NCBI GenBank assembly: GCA_028564705.1
Contig: JAPXFQ010000831.1
Span: 1,736,001 to 1,800,000 of the forward strand
Direction of reading: 5' to 3'
Source: Apricaphanius iberus
Taxonomy: Eukaryota > Chordata > Actinopteri > Cyprinodontiformes > Aphaniidae
DNA: 64,000 nucleotides
Under the pieces are notes generated by a model. It was not told the DNA's origin and ran no database searches. It saw nothing but the letters and a program-made list of their open reading frames with translations. Position numbers and translations under genes: made by a program. Shown in pieces: positions 1 through 14,600 of this stretch (positions are counted from its first letter, which is position 1; the number at the start of each line of letters is the position of its first letter).

Positions 1-2465
1 ATAGTTTACTTCATTCAGTTCAAAACTGTATTTATCGTAAGAGGAAATTAAATGTAGTGGTAACTCTTATCCTCAAAAAGTGGTTTTGAGTATTCAGACT
101 GACTGAGTGTCAGCGGGGTCTTTAAAAGTATCAAAGTTGATCAATTGATTTCAAGAAGAAATTATTACCCTTAAAAAGTATTTTAAAATCTTAAATGGAT
201 TTAGTAAAGTCTTAAGTTCTATTTTAGAAAGTCTTAGAAAGTCTTGAAAAAGTTTTAAAGGAAGAAAGAATCTCCAGTAGCAGTCAGTTTTACAAAGAAT
301 TTGTATTTTACCTCTGACTGGAGACAACTAGCCGCTGTACTAACCGCTCAATATCTGAGCAGCAAAGACGATATTTCACCTTAACGTGTCCTGGATGACA
401 CCACGTTTTGTTTCGATGCTCCTTTTTAAATCGGTCTGGTTAGAAAGGTGAGTGGAGAAGCTTTGGGCTATACAAATAAGCTTGACTTGATCCTTTCCTG
501 TTATGATTGATGAAAGAGATGGTTGGAGCCTTCTCCTCCTCACTCTGCATCCATGAAGCCTGCTTTTCAACTTTTTCTGGGATTTGATTTCCCTGGATAT
601 TAAATATTGTAACTGTTTTCATCTAACTAAATTAAATATTTTGGCAGGTTAAAAAGCCAAGTTATCCAGTTAGTTGTTCTGATGAAACTGTTTTAACTTA
701 ATAAAGATGGGCGGCACTCGTTTCCACCTAAGAGCTACTCTAGTTTAAAAAGAAATCACGGCATTCTGATTTTAATCCTAAATATTACGATGATGATGAC
801 GAGGATAATACAGTATGAAGTTGGTGTCCAGAAGCTACTTAAGGGGTGGAAATGCATAGGGTTGGGCTATCAATCAAATTTGAATTAATATTGTGAAATA
901 AAAATTTGATTGACTGTGATAATCAAGAGTTGGGTTTTTTTCTTTATGCTGACTGACCGATCCAGTCTAAGCGCTGCCTTGTTTTCAAGCTAACTGGCCA
1001 ATCAAGTCCCAGAAAAAAACATTCGGTACCTAAAAGCAGCAGGCCCATACTTGTAGGTAAAATGAAAGTGCAGTGTCAAGACTGTACAGCTTGTGAGGAA
1101 TTTCAAAGGAAAATGGACAACAGGGAATATTATAAAAATGACCATATTGTTGACACTGAGCACAGAAGAAAACACTGCAAGCGCTATTGCGAGTAACCAG
1201 TAGGGGGGAGTGTTGAGCGCTATTTGTCCGTCTGTAGGTACACACGGTCAACGGCGGTAGGAAAAAAAACCCCAAAAATAGCGGTACATATGTTTTAAAT
1301 ACCATCTACTATACTTCTGCTCTCTTTTTTCTGTTATCTGAATATTAACCAGCCAATAATTGCCATTTTTATTTTACTTCTTCTTTGGCAAAATCCGGTC
1401 TGAGTCTGAACTCTGCATTCTTCAGTATTACATACAAAGCCAGTACAAGGTGCAATTTGCTGTTTGCGTCAACATGAGGTTAAAAAACAAGAATACTTCC
1501 AGCCTTAGAACATCAAGAATGTCTACTAGAATCATAATCATTGAAATTATTTTCATATCATTAAACTGTGTCTGGAAAAAAAACAGCATGATGCAGTCCA
1601 TATGGCAGTAAAATGGGCTGTTTAAAGCACATTTTTATAGTATTCATTCTTATAAGATAATGTTGATATGAACAGTCTCGTATGAAAAAATTACAATTAA
1701 ATACTGTAATACCGATATGTTTTGTTAAAATACCATGATATGAACATTTTTGCCATTCTGTCCAGCCCTAAGACGCACAGAGTTTCGCAGAAATGTTGTG
1801 TGCGAGTGCAAACCTGCTGACGGATAAGTATAAACTAGGCTCAACAGATCAGTCAACTGCAAAATGTGCGACAGTTACTGAGAAGGTAAAAACGGTGTGG
1901 AGTTGCATTTAAGTGAATGTATTTCTTACTAAATATTGATGTATTTTCCTACTGTTTTCTCATCGACTATTTATATTGTTTTTTTAACTTGCTTTGCTGT
2001 TTTTTTTACTGTACATTTGTTTTTATCCCTAGTGCATTTAGTGAGGAGAAAACACTCTTAAAAACTTTGTTCTGCATATAGACGACAAAACTTTGAAGTG
2101 CATGTGCCATAAATCCTTCCTAAAAGTTACAGTAATGTAGGTTAAAATCCAGATCCATCTCTCTCTGATCTCTGCGCCCATTCATCTTTCACTGATATTA
2201 ATTGCTGCAGGGTTTGCTGTCATCTTTGTCTCTGTGAAGCATGGGATCTATTAAAGAAGGGTGTCCTTTCAAAGTTACAGTTAAATAGCTGACTAACGGG
2301 CCGGTCCTGTCATCCTGCTTCTTCTCAGGCAGCCCTTCATCTTTGTGTATGCCCCGTCTCTCCTCTCCTCTCTGCGATAATGCAGCGTTGCTGCAGTGGC
2401 GCTCCAGAGCACCCCGCGCTGTCACATTCACTCACTGTCTGTCCCGCTCTGTGTTTTCTGTCCAG
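1..2465 (+). other. Upstream qki intron (3' part)
   Basis: This is non-coding sequence leading to the exon at 2466. It holds one truncated hAT copy (1177-1770) and otherwise no supportable feature; the short open frames are not gene-like. No exon encoding the first half of the KH domain was found here. Confidence 0.6.
1177..1770 (-). mobile_element. 5'-truncated hAT-type non-autonomous element (copy C)
   Basis: From gcaagcgctattgcgagtaa to the end ccagccctaa, this stretch aligns with the elements at 9222-10105 and 11770-12717 and has the same orientation as the latter. The left end is missing, so no target duplication can be read. Confidence 0.75.
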
Positions 2466-2609
2466 GAGGAGCAGAACAGAGGGAAGCCAAACTGGGAACA
2501 CCTAAATGAAGACCTTCACGTCCTAATCACAGTGGAAGACTCACAAAACAGAGCCGAGATCAAGATGAGGAGAGCGGTAGAGGAAGTCAAGAAGCTCCTG
2601 GTACCTGCT
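2466..2609 (+). CDS. qki: qki exon: C-terminal half of KH domain
   Basis: This exon is 144 nt (48 codons), phase 0 at both ends, running from [10 protein letters not shown] to KKLLVPA. The acceptor is ttttctgtccag before 2466 and the donor is gct|gtgagt at 2610. It encodes the last strand and helix of the extended KH (maxi-KH) RNA-binding fold and the start of the linker to QUA2. Compared with the mammalian protein as I recall it, the changes are conservative (for example a Ser after VED, and MRR in place of LKR). The open frame continues upstream into the intron to 2343, but the strong acceptor and known family sequence set the exon start at 2466. Confidence 0.95.
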
Positions 2610-5600
2610 GTGAGTATTTTATACAAACTCCTACATACTTCACTCTGTTGATGCACTCCCAGCTGCCTTCGCCTTATTGTCCCCCATCATTCGGGTGTCA
2701 CGGGAAGATGAAGGTCTTTAATATGTGCAGGGAAGGTTTCCCATATTTTCATAACACAATAAGGCCACCGCATATGGCACAATAACTCTACCCCACTGTT
2801 AGGATCCTGTTTACTTCCATATATAGACGAGGAGAACAGGTTGGCAGTACCTCCAGTTGAGTGGAAAGTCATAACGGGCAGGGCGCACCTCCGGTGTCGG
2901 CCACATTTCATCTCCGCTTCCCCTCCGGCCAGACTTGCTCAACGCGGTGCTCCTGGTGGTGGTTGCTGGTAGCTTTGTTGGCATTGGTGTTAGTTTGTGT
3001 GCTTTAGCTGCAGGGAACAGGTGGACGGAGCAGCTGAGGGCTCCGGTTAACACCAGGTGGCAGCAAACAGAGCTGGGTGGGATCTGGCCAGGCATGCAAT
3101 CTTGTAGGAAATAGGCTGCATTACTTGATTTGGAACGTTAAGCACTGCGATAAAACAAACAAAACCATAAAGGAAATGTTTTATATACCAGCATAGATTG
3201 TTAATAGATTATTTTCTGACCAGTTGATGATCAACTTTACCCATAGTCCCCAGTGCTTGTTTAATAGCTCTGTCCTTTAAGATTGCATCGCTGTTCAGGT
3301 CGTTTGTGCAAAATGAATCTTAATGAATTACGTCATGATGAAGCAAATTAATTTTTAACAGTTGAAACATTGCTTGATCTGTTCATTTAGATGATTATGG
3401 TATACAGTTAATAAATCTGCCCCAAATTCATGACTGATCTCTGCTTTATAATAATCATATGGTTAGTATAGTTGCTTGTGCAAATTTGTCTTCTGCATTT
3501 TTTCCCTTCCGCTCACTTTTCCGCTATTTTCGCTTAGATATAGTCCTCTTGGAAGACGCAGCTCCTTAATCCATAACCAAGCATTTGTCTTTAATTGTGT
3601 CAAGCATAAAAGATAATATCTTTAGTTATGTTTTTTGTTGTTGATCTTGTAATTTGTGTTATTTTCTAACCTTTCAGCAAAATTAACCACAGTGAGCCCT
3701 TTAAATACAGTCTGTGTGTATATATTCCCAGCCTCTTAGCGTTCAAAGAAGTTTCCCATTAATATTTTTACACACATATACATTTGTTTGCGCTATAACT
3801 TGGTGATGTAACCATATCTTAAATCAATCACTGTTCATGCACATACTTGGATTCAATCGCAGCACACGTTTTACATTGCTGACATTTTTCTGAATAGAAT
3901 AGCCATGAAAATAGCTTCTTGACTCTTTGAGAAATCTACTCCGTGTGCATTTAGCATCCTAGCACTTACATCAAAGGTGGTTGTGAGTCATTACCTGAAC
4001 CACTGGATGGGTTAAAAAGAAGCTCTTTTTATTTCTCCGACATGGGGAAGCAGCTTCAAGGCCTTTTGCGAGAAACCAGACACTAATGAAATAATTTTTC
4101 TAATTCTCCTGCTACCTTTTAAAGCATTTTTTTCTTTTTTTTTTCTTTTAAGCACACTCATGCATTTGCTCATTTTCAGTTTGAATTCAAAGAGAATAGT
4201 TAAAAATCCTGATATTAGCCAGTTAGAAAGATTCAACAATTCATTTGTAGGCATGAAATGTGAAATATTACCTCACATGAAGCAGTGAACTGATGCTTTA
4301 ATAATCTATGAAATATTTCTTTTTAAAACAAAACCAGCCGAACCCCAGAAAACAAAGACATTCATGTAGTTTTGCACAGTTTTGTATCTGGGGCTTTTTA
4401 ACAGTTAATTTTTGTTAGATGAAATTAAAACAGTTAAAAGCCAAATTGTCATGTTTCTTCATAGTCAGAAACATGACAAAGATCGCTCTGACAACTATAT
4501 AAGCAGTAAAACATATTTTGATCGGTATGATTATTTTTAAGTAAAGTGGATTTCAGAAGTGTATACACTCCTAAATGGCCAGATGGTTGTAAAAGTAAAG
4601 AAACCATAAAGAATTAATTCCAAACTCTCTTAATCTTTTATGTTACCCATAATCCTGCACAATTTGAATGAAAAACAAGCAAGTCTAAAATATACATGTC
4701 TCATTACATAAGCTTTTACACTCTTAAAGTAATGAATACTAATACAAATACTTAAAACCCTCTGAAATATTAAAGCAGACAGTTATGAGTGCTTCTACAA
4801 AGATAAAAATTTGCTTTTATATGCATTAATAAGCTAATTTAAAACTACCTCGGCTAAAAGCTACTGTCCTTCATATCTAGGATTGCAATGATTAGTCGAT
4901 ACCTCCTGATGTGGTCGAGAAGGAAAATCGTTGATGAAAAATGTGTTAATCAATGTTGAGAATCATTTTTTCTTTTTCTGCGGCTGAGAGGGAGGTTTTC
5001 TCATTTGCCTGGATTTGTCAGCTTTTTACCTTCTGTCCAGGGCGGTCATAGATTGGTCCCGATTGTCTAATGTGACTTCCTGTACGGCCCGAGCTGCTGC
5101 CTAGAAGCTGGTTCTGATCCGTTAATAGACTGAATAGCCGGCTAGCCCTGCTGCTTCTTCTGTTTACACAACATCAAAGCGCAGGTGCTGCAACAAAAAT
5201 ATTTAAAAAAAGCTGCTGCGTATTATTCTTATTCTTGCATTAAATGCTTATTTTGTCATAATATATTTTATAGACTCTGAAAGGATCATTCTGTATTATT
5301 GTACTTTTGATGAAGCTTCTGCTGAACATGCTGTTGTATTACTTGATAGCTGCAACATTAGCAGTAGTGATGGTAATTTTTATTACACTCGGCACACCTC
5401 AAATGTCTGCTGTAAGGTTTAGTTAATTAGTTCATAAATGTTAAAGGAGCTATCATCTTAATAGACAATATTAAGTATAGTATACTGTGTGCTGCTGCAG
5501 TAACATACAATTTATATGTGATCCGACTAGTTGACTAATCGGCAAAATGATTAGTCGATTATCAAAATAATAGTTTGTGGCGGCCCTTTTTATATCTCGA

Positions 5601-8600
5601 CTTTTGAGGGTACAACCAATCAGCACCAAGGAAAACTACTGCTGCGCCCAAATTGTCTGCTTTACAAACACTTTTGTGCCCAGCCTGGTTAAAATATCTC
5701 AATAACATCAAAATCGAATGAAACAAAATGACATCTAAAAGACAGCTGGTGGCAGCTTCGTTCTGTGGGATTAAATGATTTTTAGATTGCTTGTATTTAT
5801 TACTTTTTATCTATAGAGTAACTGATCTGCGGAAGAAAGAAACCTTTTTAATTATTTATCCTTGCTGTTAATTTTTACTTGCATTCTCTCCGGAGGGTGT
5901 ACACTTTATAGTTCCACCGTACGTCAGTAGAGATCAGATTTTAAAAGTGTTGATGCGACCCTATAAATATACAGACTGGCTCCATCTTGCCCTTGGTTTT
6001 GCTCCTTTGCCCTTTAGATCCCTGAACTCTTCAACTCCAAACGAACTGTGAGCACTGAAGCATCGTTGAGGTGAGAGAGGCAGAGAGAGGGGGAGATGGG
6101 TGGGAGAGCTTGATTGAGCTTCTCTTTCAAGTGTGGATTTATTCAGCTGATCCCACCCTGCTGCACACACACACACACACACACAAATGCACATTCTGAA
6201 AGTAAAAAATAGAGAAAAGAGAACAGGATTATCGTGTGTGTCTATACACACTACTAAAATGCTCCGCTCATCGCTTGAGTCTCTCGTTAAGGCCCTCAAA
6301 CCGAGCCTGCAGCGGAGCCTCGCTGCACTTTAGGTAACCTTCGCTCAGAGCGCAGCGGCGTCTGCGTGAATCCTGAACAGCCCATTCCAATTTGCCTCCC
6401 TGCCCCTTCAAGTGCTGGAGAGTAAATAATGTTTGGCCTGTGGATAACCGGTGCCCCCCAGAGCAGGGGAAAAACGTTTGCCAAGCATGAAAGATGCAGA
6501 AATTTCTAATGATGTAAAAATGATGCAAAAAGTCTGCAGTAAACAAGCAGTCACTTAAGTCCATCTCCAACTGAATCACCTCCATATGCTGTCAGTGAGC
6601 TTCTGCTAAGTTTTGTTGCCCATACCAAACAATGCCCAGATGGCAAACACTGAAATTCTTCGGATGAATGATGAATATTTGCTTGTCAACAATGAGGACT
6701 ACCACAAACACTGCTGACTTATCAACCTCTTTGAAGGGCTCCACTGTTCGCTGTATGGCCTGAACCAATTTAGAACTGTTTCACCTTCAGCTACAAAGCA
6801 GCCGGTATTACTTCTGGTTCATGGAACGACAAATAACTGTTTCTAGTTTTGATGAGGTCCATAGTTTCTTGAAAATCTACAGCTGTATGATAAACCTAAA
6901 TGCAAATGATACAGCTGCACACTATGTACTCAAACTGTATGAGTTGTACTTAAAACAAACACTTGGACAGCCCCCCAACTCTGTCTAAAGTGTAAAAAAA
7001 TTAAATATTAGAAATTATATAGCATTTATGTATTTGTTTTCTTGAGTAAAAGTATGAATCAACCTGCCAAAACGCTCAGCCATTTATACACGCATGTTTC
7101 ACTTTATTAGTCAGGCTATCTGCTCGGGTACCCTTGCCATCTGTCTAAGATGTGCTGCTTATAGTTTTACAACCATGGATGTGTATTAGCAAGAATTTAG
7201 TGATAAAATATGTATCGCGATACAAGGGATGATGCAATATATTTTATCATATGAGTAAGACTGTATTGTGATGGTTAAAGATGAATTTGACTGTAGAAAA
7301 ACTGTCACAACATTCTAAACACTCCAGCCTGTTTCATACTTAAAACATCCACTTTTATTGCTAGATCTAGTCAATCCACGGGAACATAGAAGGTGAAGAC
7401 AAACTACTAGTCATATTTCTAATTTCACTACAAAAATTGCTTTCATCATTAATGGTTCAAATTTAAAAAAAAATAATACATAAATACATATCTTTGAATA
7501 ATGATGCATTATTGTGACAGGAAATGTTTCGATACATATATATCTTATTTTTTTCTACATCCCATACATACAGAAGAATTATGGGTGGTGATCTTTAGTT
7601 TTCACACCTTTATTTTCATTGTAGTTAATGGCCAGAAAGACGTGTAATCCGCTTGTCTTTTCTTGTAAATTGTGGAAAAATGTTTGTGTCTCATGGGATT
7701 TTTTTTTTTTTTGAGCAGCAGCATTTGCTGCTTCACGATCCATACAGACAGAGAAAAATCTGGTCACTTTGAACCTTCTTAGAGCCTCATAAACGATCTG
7801 CTTGATAAAAGGTGATGCTTTAGAAATCAGAAGGTTTAATTTAATTTCCGTTTAACTGTTATTTGTCAGCTTTTTTCCTGAAAAAACGTGTTCAAACCGG
7901 TCATCTAAATTCCCAGAAGAAATTTGACCACTTTGACTTTTCCATGATTAGAAGCTTCATCCCAGAGAAGTAACGACGTCTAGATTTTCACTGCTTCCCT
8001 TCTTGATTGATGCTGAAAATCGTAAGAAGACTTAATCCTAAATCCTGTATGTAAATGTAGTGCTACTGTTGAAAACAAGCCCTCACTGCTGCACCCCGTG
8101 TTTTCTGACGGATAAAGTTGTTGTTGAAGAGTGCGGAGACAGCCTCTTAAAGAGTTTAAACTCATGTTGGGTGTCAGTTTGTTGTCCGGTCACATGAAAT
8201 GTAATCCCAGGCCGAACTGTGTCGATTTCAACCTCTGAGCTCTGCCCAACACAGATGAACCAGACATAAGAAAGACCTTGAAACAAAATGGTCCACCGAA
8301 AGCGTGCAGCCACTGTGAGCATGCTGGACCGTGTGCACAACCCCCCCGCCCCAACGAAGCTGTCATTGCCGAGAACAAAGTGAGCATGCTAGCAGCCCGG
8401 CCAGACAGTGCCCTGGAGCACTAATCTCCATTTGTGGAAGCCCAGTCCTGCCTCCTGAGCCCAGCATACTGCTCTCATTTCTACCCACCCCCCACTCCAT
8501 TTTCCTGTCACAATTTTCTTAAGCTCCATTTTTAACCATTTCTAACAGGGTTTTAGTGCAGGTGTTCTGCACTATTTCTTAGCAGAGCTTTCGATCCTTA

Positions 8601-11600
8601 AAGTTCAGGTTGGTTTTTGATCCAATGTTTAGAGAAATAAATTAGGGACCGTTTCTAAATAAACATTGACTCATTCATAAATTATTTGAACTTTTGGAGT
8701 CATATTTGTGAGAAGATTTAACCTCCACCAGACCATAAGTAGAAGTTAAAGTCAACTTCGCAAAACGCAGCCAGCCACGGAAACATGTGGACTCCATGTC
8801 CTGACAGGCTGGTGTTTGTACAGTACAGCAAACACAATAATTTGCAATTTAAGAAAAATGAATGCAGTCAAGAGTTAGTGTAGACACAGACTCATGGTTA
8901 CATGAGTTCAACCTGAAAACTCCCTACAAAACTGGGGCAGCGTATAGGATTTGACTCCCCCCTCTTACATCACAGGTCAAGATTTATGTAACTTTTTGAT
9001 TAAAATTTGTGCTGTTATGTATTGTGAAATTTAGAATATCTTCAATAAATTTTTATAATAGTAATTCTTTTTTTGCCATTTGGCTCTTTGCTGCCTCCGT
9101 AACAACTCCATACCTAAATAACAACCAACCAACCATCCATTTTTTCTTTCTTCCAGAAATCTTGTGCTTCTACATGCCGCTTAAAAATGTCTTATTGTGA
9201 CTTCACAACAAGCGGAATATGTAGGGGTGGACGGTATGGCAAAATTTTTATATCACCGTATGTTAAAAAAACATTACGGTATTTAACGGTATCTTTTTTG
9301 ACGTACAAAACTGGTCATATCCACATCTTATAAGAATGAAGAATATAAAAATGTTTTTTAAATAGCCCATTTTACTGCCATATAGACTGCATCATATTGT
9401 TTTTTCCAGACACAGGTGAATGATATAAAAATATTTTAAATGATTATGATCCTAGTAGACATTCTTGATTTTTCTAAGGCTGAATGTATACATTTTTTTT
9501 AAACCTCACGTTAGCGCAAGCAACAAATTGTATCTGCTAATTGCTTTGCATGTAGTACTGAAGAATCCCGCTAGGGGGCAGAGTATAGCCTCAGACCGGA
9601 TTTTGCCAGAAATAAACATGGCGAACAGAAAAAAGACGGCAGAAATATCGTAGATGGTATGTAAACATATTTAACGCTATTAATGATTTCTTTCATACAG
9701 GTTTTGCCGCCATTGACCGCGTGTTCCTACAGACGGTCAAATAGCGCTCAACACTTGCCCCTACTGGTTACACTCAATAGCGTTTGTAAAAGGTATGCCA
9801 TTCGGTTCTCGTCTGACATTTTAAAACCGAAAACTTTTTAAACTATAGACGAGGCTCCTCTTTTTTGGAACTATTTCATCAGAATTGTGTGCTTCACTCT
9901 TTCCAGCAGCTGTACTTACTTAAAAACGCTATTTTCTACACTGTGTTGAAGAGTGTGTAGCAGTGAAATTGGTTCTGGCAGAAACACTTCCCCTTATTAA
10001 ACGTTCCGGAAGTTGTCCGTGATATTCACCGGTATATTAAAAATTCATATCATAACAAAAATAAACACCGGTTTTCGGTATAAACCGGTATACCGCCCAG
10101 GCCTGGGAATATGCATATAACAATCCCTTATTTACCAAACCACCGTCCCTCATCGATCAAACCCCGTCCCTCACATGTCAACCCCCGCTCAACCATTTCA
10201 ATTCAACGTCATTTTCATGTTTGGCGGACCCCGCAACCTAGTAACAAAATGGGTGGGCGTCAAGAATAGAGCTGATGGGATCTAACGTGACAGTGATTTT
10301 TGTAAAAAAAAAAAAAAAAACCCTTCACTAATATGTTTTGTACAGACCGGAGACCTTTTCTAACTTGTGTAAAGAGAGGCGTAATCTGTCCTCTTTAATT
10401 CTCCCCACTTGCTCTCCAACTGTCCCTTTCTTGTCTCTTCTCGCTGCCGTCCTCCACCTTCAAGAGGAAAGATAAAGTAAATAGTGTATTTTCTTTTTCT
10501 TTTTTTTGTCTAAAGCTGACAGATGGACCTTAATGGATGCCAAGCTTGGCTATCTGTGGGGTGTTGTGTCTGTACTCACCAGTATGCATCCGGCTTGGCA
10601 GAGTGCAGCATGGCAGCGCCATCAGAGCTGCTCCGGCTGGGGAGGCAGGCAGGGCGGATGATGCAGAACTTGATTTAAACAGTGGAAGTCTGTTCTAGGC
10701 CACCATGTTCTGACTCTGCAGTCCGTAAGCGTTTTTTTCTGTTCCTCTCCTCGGAGCTCCAGTTCTCGCCTTCCCTCCCTCTCCGTCAGCAGTGTATGAC
10801 AAATGAGTACAAAACACCATCTGGCTGCACCCATCCATGTGTGCTTCACCAATTAATGATGTTTATCGTCTATTAGGCCTACCTATCACTACCATTCTCG
10901 TCTTATTTGCTCTTAATCTACTTCCCCGCCTTGTGTTCTCATTCGTGCGTGAGTTCCACATGTATTTATGATCAGAAGCTCGCATTTATCATTGAGCCTC
11001 ACTGATTAGTTCAGTTACTCATGTTTTCGTGTTTTTAAACTGTAAAATGTTCCACTTTGAGTTACTGTATACATCCTTCTCTAAATCCAACATCTGTCAA
11101 AATCCCTTTTTTTGCTGCATTTAGTGAATTATAGATTAATAATAAAGAGGCATGTTCTAGTAACCAACCTTGGTTGCTAGTTTTAGTTAACCTGACAGCC
11201 TTCCTCTCCCTGTAGGCTTTTATTACCTTCATCAGGCTAATGAAGGAGCTGGGCTGGATCATATTAACCTCCTGATCCCCACCTCCCCGGACACCAGCTA
11301 CAACAGTCTGGACTCCGCTGTTCACTGCTCCCATTATGTATCTAAATATATGTATTATGAGTCTTGTGTGTAAAGAGGGAGAATGTTCAACCGGTCCCAC
11401 CTGCACGCAGGCACACACACACACACCTCCCACATGGATGTTAATCATCTTTTTAATTGACTTCCTCGACTCGGTGACCTCTGCTTGATACAGTGAGGCT
11501 GCGTCGCCAGGCTCCTCTTGCACTGTACTCAGTCTACTTTAATGCATTGATGTGTGTGTGTGTGTGGTCTTCAGGCTTAAGACTTTATATTTCTCTTAAA

Positions 11601-14600
11601 GGTATTGTTACTCTTGCACAGTATTCCTTGTCACTCCCTTTAATCCTTAATGGAGCAAATTCCTTTTGTAAACCAACAGAGTCCAGTTGTGTGTAATTTA
11701 TATGAATGTAAGATGCTATCAATGTGCTAATATATTATGATGTTTCATGTCACTATATTATATTGATGTTAGGCCTGGGCGGTATACCGGTTCATACCGA
11801 AAACCGGTGTTTATTTTAATTATGATTTGAATTTTTAACATACCCCTATACCGGTGAATAGCTCTGACAACTTCTGGAACGTTTAATGAGGGGAAGTTTT
11901 TCAGCCAGGACCGATTTCACTGCTACACACTCTTCAAAACAGTGTAGAAAATAACATTTACTGGCAGGAGGGAAGCACACAATTCTGATGAAGTAATTCC
12001 AAAAAAGAGGAGCCTCGTCTGTTGTTTAAAATGTTTATCGGCTTTAAAATGTCACGATGTCATGACGAGAACCGAACGGCATACCTTTTACAAACGCTAT
12101 TGAGAGTAACCAGTAGAGGGAAGTGTTGAGCACTATTTGACCGTCTGTAGGTAAACGCGATCAACGGCAGCGAAAGCAGTAGGAAAGAAATCAAAAATAG
12201 CGGTAAATATGTTTTACATACCATCTACGATACTTCTGTCGTCTTTTTTTCAGTTTTGATCTAAATATTAACCAGCTAATAATCCCCTACGGTCGCCATG
12301 TTTATTATACTTCTTCTTTGGCAAAATCTGATCTGAGTCTGTACCCTGCCCCCTAGCGGGATTCTTCAGTACTACATGCAAAGCAATTAGAAGATGAAAT
12401 TTGTTGCTTGCGCCAACGTGAGGTTTTAAAAAAATATAAACTTTCAGCCTTAGAACACCAAGAATGTCTACTAGAATCATAATCATTTAAAATATTTTCA
12501 TATTATTCACCTGTGTCTGGAAAAAAAACAATATGAAATATGAAGCAGTCCATATGGTAGTAAAACAGGCTATTTAAAGCACATTTTTTTTATTCTTCAT
12601 TCTATATGATAATCTGGATATGAAAGGTCTTGTATGGAAAAAAAAATACCGTTAAATACCGTAATACCGATACGTTTTTTATAAAATACCGTGTTATGAA
12701 AATTTTGCCCACCCCTAATTGATGTTCTAAAGCAATGTACTGATTCTTATTTTTAAACTTTTAGAATTGGAATGGTAATGACAGTATTTCTTTGTTAAAA
12801 AAAAAGTATGTTTGGTAGTTGGTAACTGTTTTCACCTTCTTTTTCCTTTGGATCACTTAGATCTAGGAAGAAAACAGGATTTATTGGGTATAAATCTGGA
12901 TGGAGTGTTTAGAATGCTGTGATATTATTTCTACAATAAAATTTTTTTTTTAAAGTCTTACTTACCAAAAGGTTTTGCGTATCACTGTAAATACTTAAGC
13001 AAACCCCCTGACCCTAACTAAGCGGATTGCTGTTTGCGCCCGTTTGCAGATGTATTTTTTTGTTTTGTGAGATTCAACTCCAAGGTTGTTCTAAGAACAT
13101 TCTTTGTATCTTGTTCATGGATCGTATCCAAAATCCAAATAAAATGCGGCTTGAGAATATAAAATTCCTCGTCGCTATGTTGTGTGACACAATCATAAAG
13201 AAGCCAAAGCACAAAAAGAAAGTTGCACTTCTGGAAATGTTGAAGGAACGGGAATATTCTGGGAGAACTATTTGGTACATTTTTGACTGTATCGATTTCT
13301 AATGTTTCGCATCGGAGTTAATCAATTTATGGAGAATAAATATACCGCTATTGAACATTATGCTTTATAAACTGTTAGTGACTGTCATTTTCTATCCAGT
13401 TCACATCTGTGCACTACTTAGCTTTGATGCATAAAACGGTAAATAAGTACTTTAGCTAGGCCGTGCATATTAGGCACTTACTTCATCTACTTTTACTGAC
13501 ATCTGCAGTTACAAAAAGAGCAAAAAAAACCCTGTGATATCACCTTAAGTTAATATTTATGATGTGTTAGCGAATAATTGGAATTGATTGGTGCAATGTT
13601 TCACCACAAGAAACTGTTTTACCCCCCGTAGTGTTTGTGCCAATAATAATCACTACTGCACACCTCTCATAGTGTTTCTTTGTGAGAAGTGATCAAGAAG
13701 TGTATTCTCGGGTGAAAAAAGTGGTTTGTCAGGCACTCACATATGCTTTATTTTGAAAATTAAGCTGTAAGTGTCAACATTGTCATCTGTTTAAGTCGGG
13801 CTTATTTCTGTGTTTAGTGCCCCCTTAAGGTGTTATAACATAATTGCATTAGAGCTCCCTTATTATTTTAAAGTATAAATATCTGTCATAACGTCATCGA
13901 TTAATAGGAATGGCTTAACACCATTTCACCCCTACTAAAGATGAAAACTAACAAATTAGCTGATTATTTACAATGTTTTTTATTTGAGTGATCCTCATTC
14001 CATTTTCTGAAAAGCTCAACTTTGAGTTTCCCTTTTTCTTTGCTCTCTCTCTCTCACTCTGTCCCTTGCCATCTTTCTTCATCTTCGTCTGTGCAGGTTT
14101 GTTTGTCTTCTTTTTTTTTGTTATTGCCTTTTTATTTTTTTTCCTCGCTCTCCTGCAGTTTGCTGTTCTTTCTCTCTGCGGGTTACTGCAGGGACGAGGC
14201 ATTCACTACTCTGTTGTATTACTCCATCTGCGGTGGCCTTAGGGCGACCTCATCCCGTTAATAACACACATCTTAGAAAAACCACTGAAGAGGTTTGAGA
14301 TGTCTGCTTCTGCTGCACCAGTCACACACAAAAGGAGGACACAGAATATATGTGAGGAACTCGCATAGCAGAAACTAACCTAAATCCCTCTTTGGTTTAG
14401 TTTTTATTCTATTATTGCATTCAGTTACTAGTGAGCTTTTCTAACATGTGCCAGGGGACCTGGCCTGCTCTGCTCTCCCAGCAAAGGCCTCCACCCATGC
14501 CATCCCTCCTCTCTACACCTCCATCTGGCCATCTCTTCTCATCTTCAGCTTTGAGGCTCTCCTGAGGGGCAGACAGGTGTTACTAGCCTTTAAAAAAACT

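Noticed and set aside
11062..11523. 153-codon minus-strand frame
   Set aside because: It runs through a CA/TG microsatellite and shows no family features.
13027..13302. 91-codon frame with a Lys-rich end
   Set aside because: It has no recognised family and no splice or transposon ends, and an opposite-strand frame of similar length is equally open.
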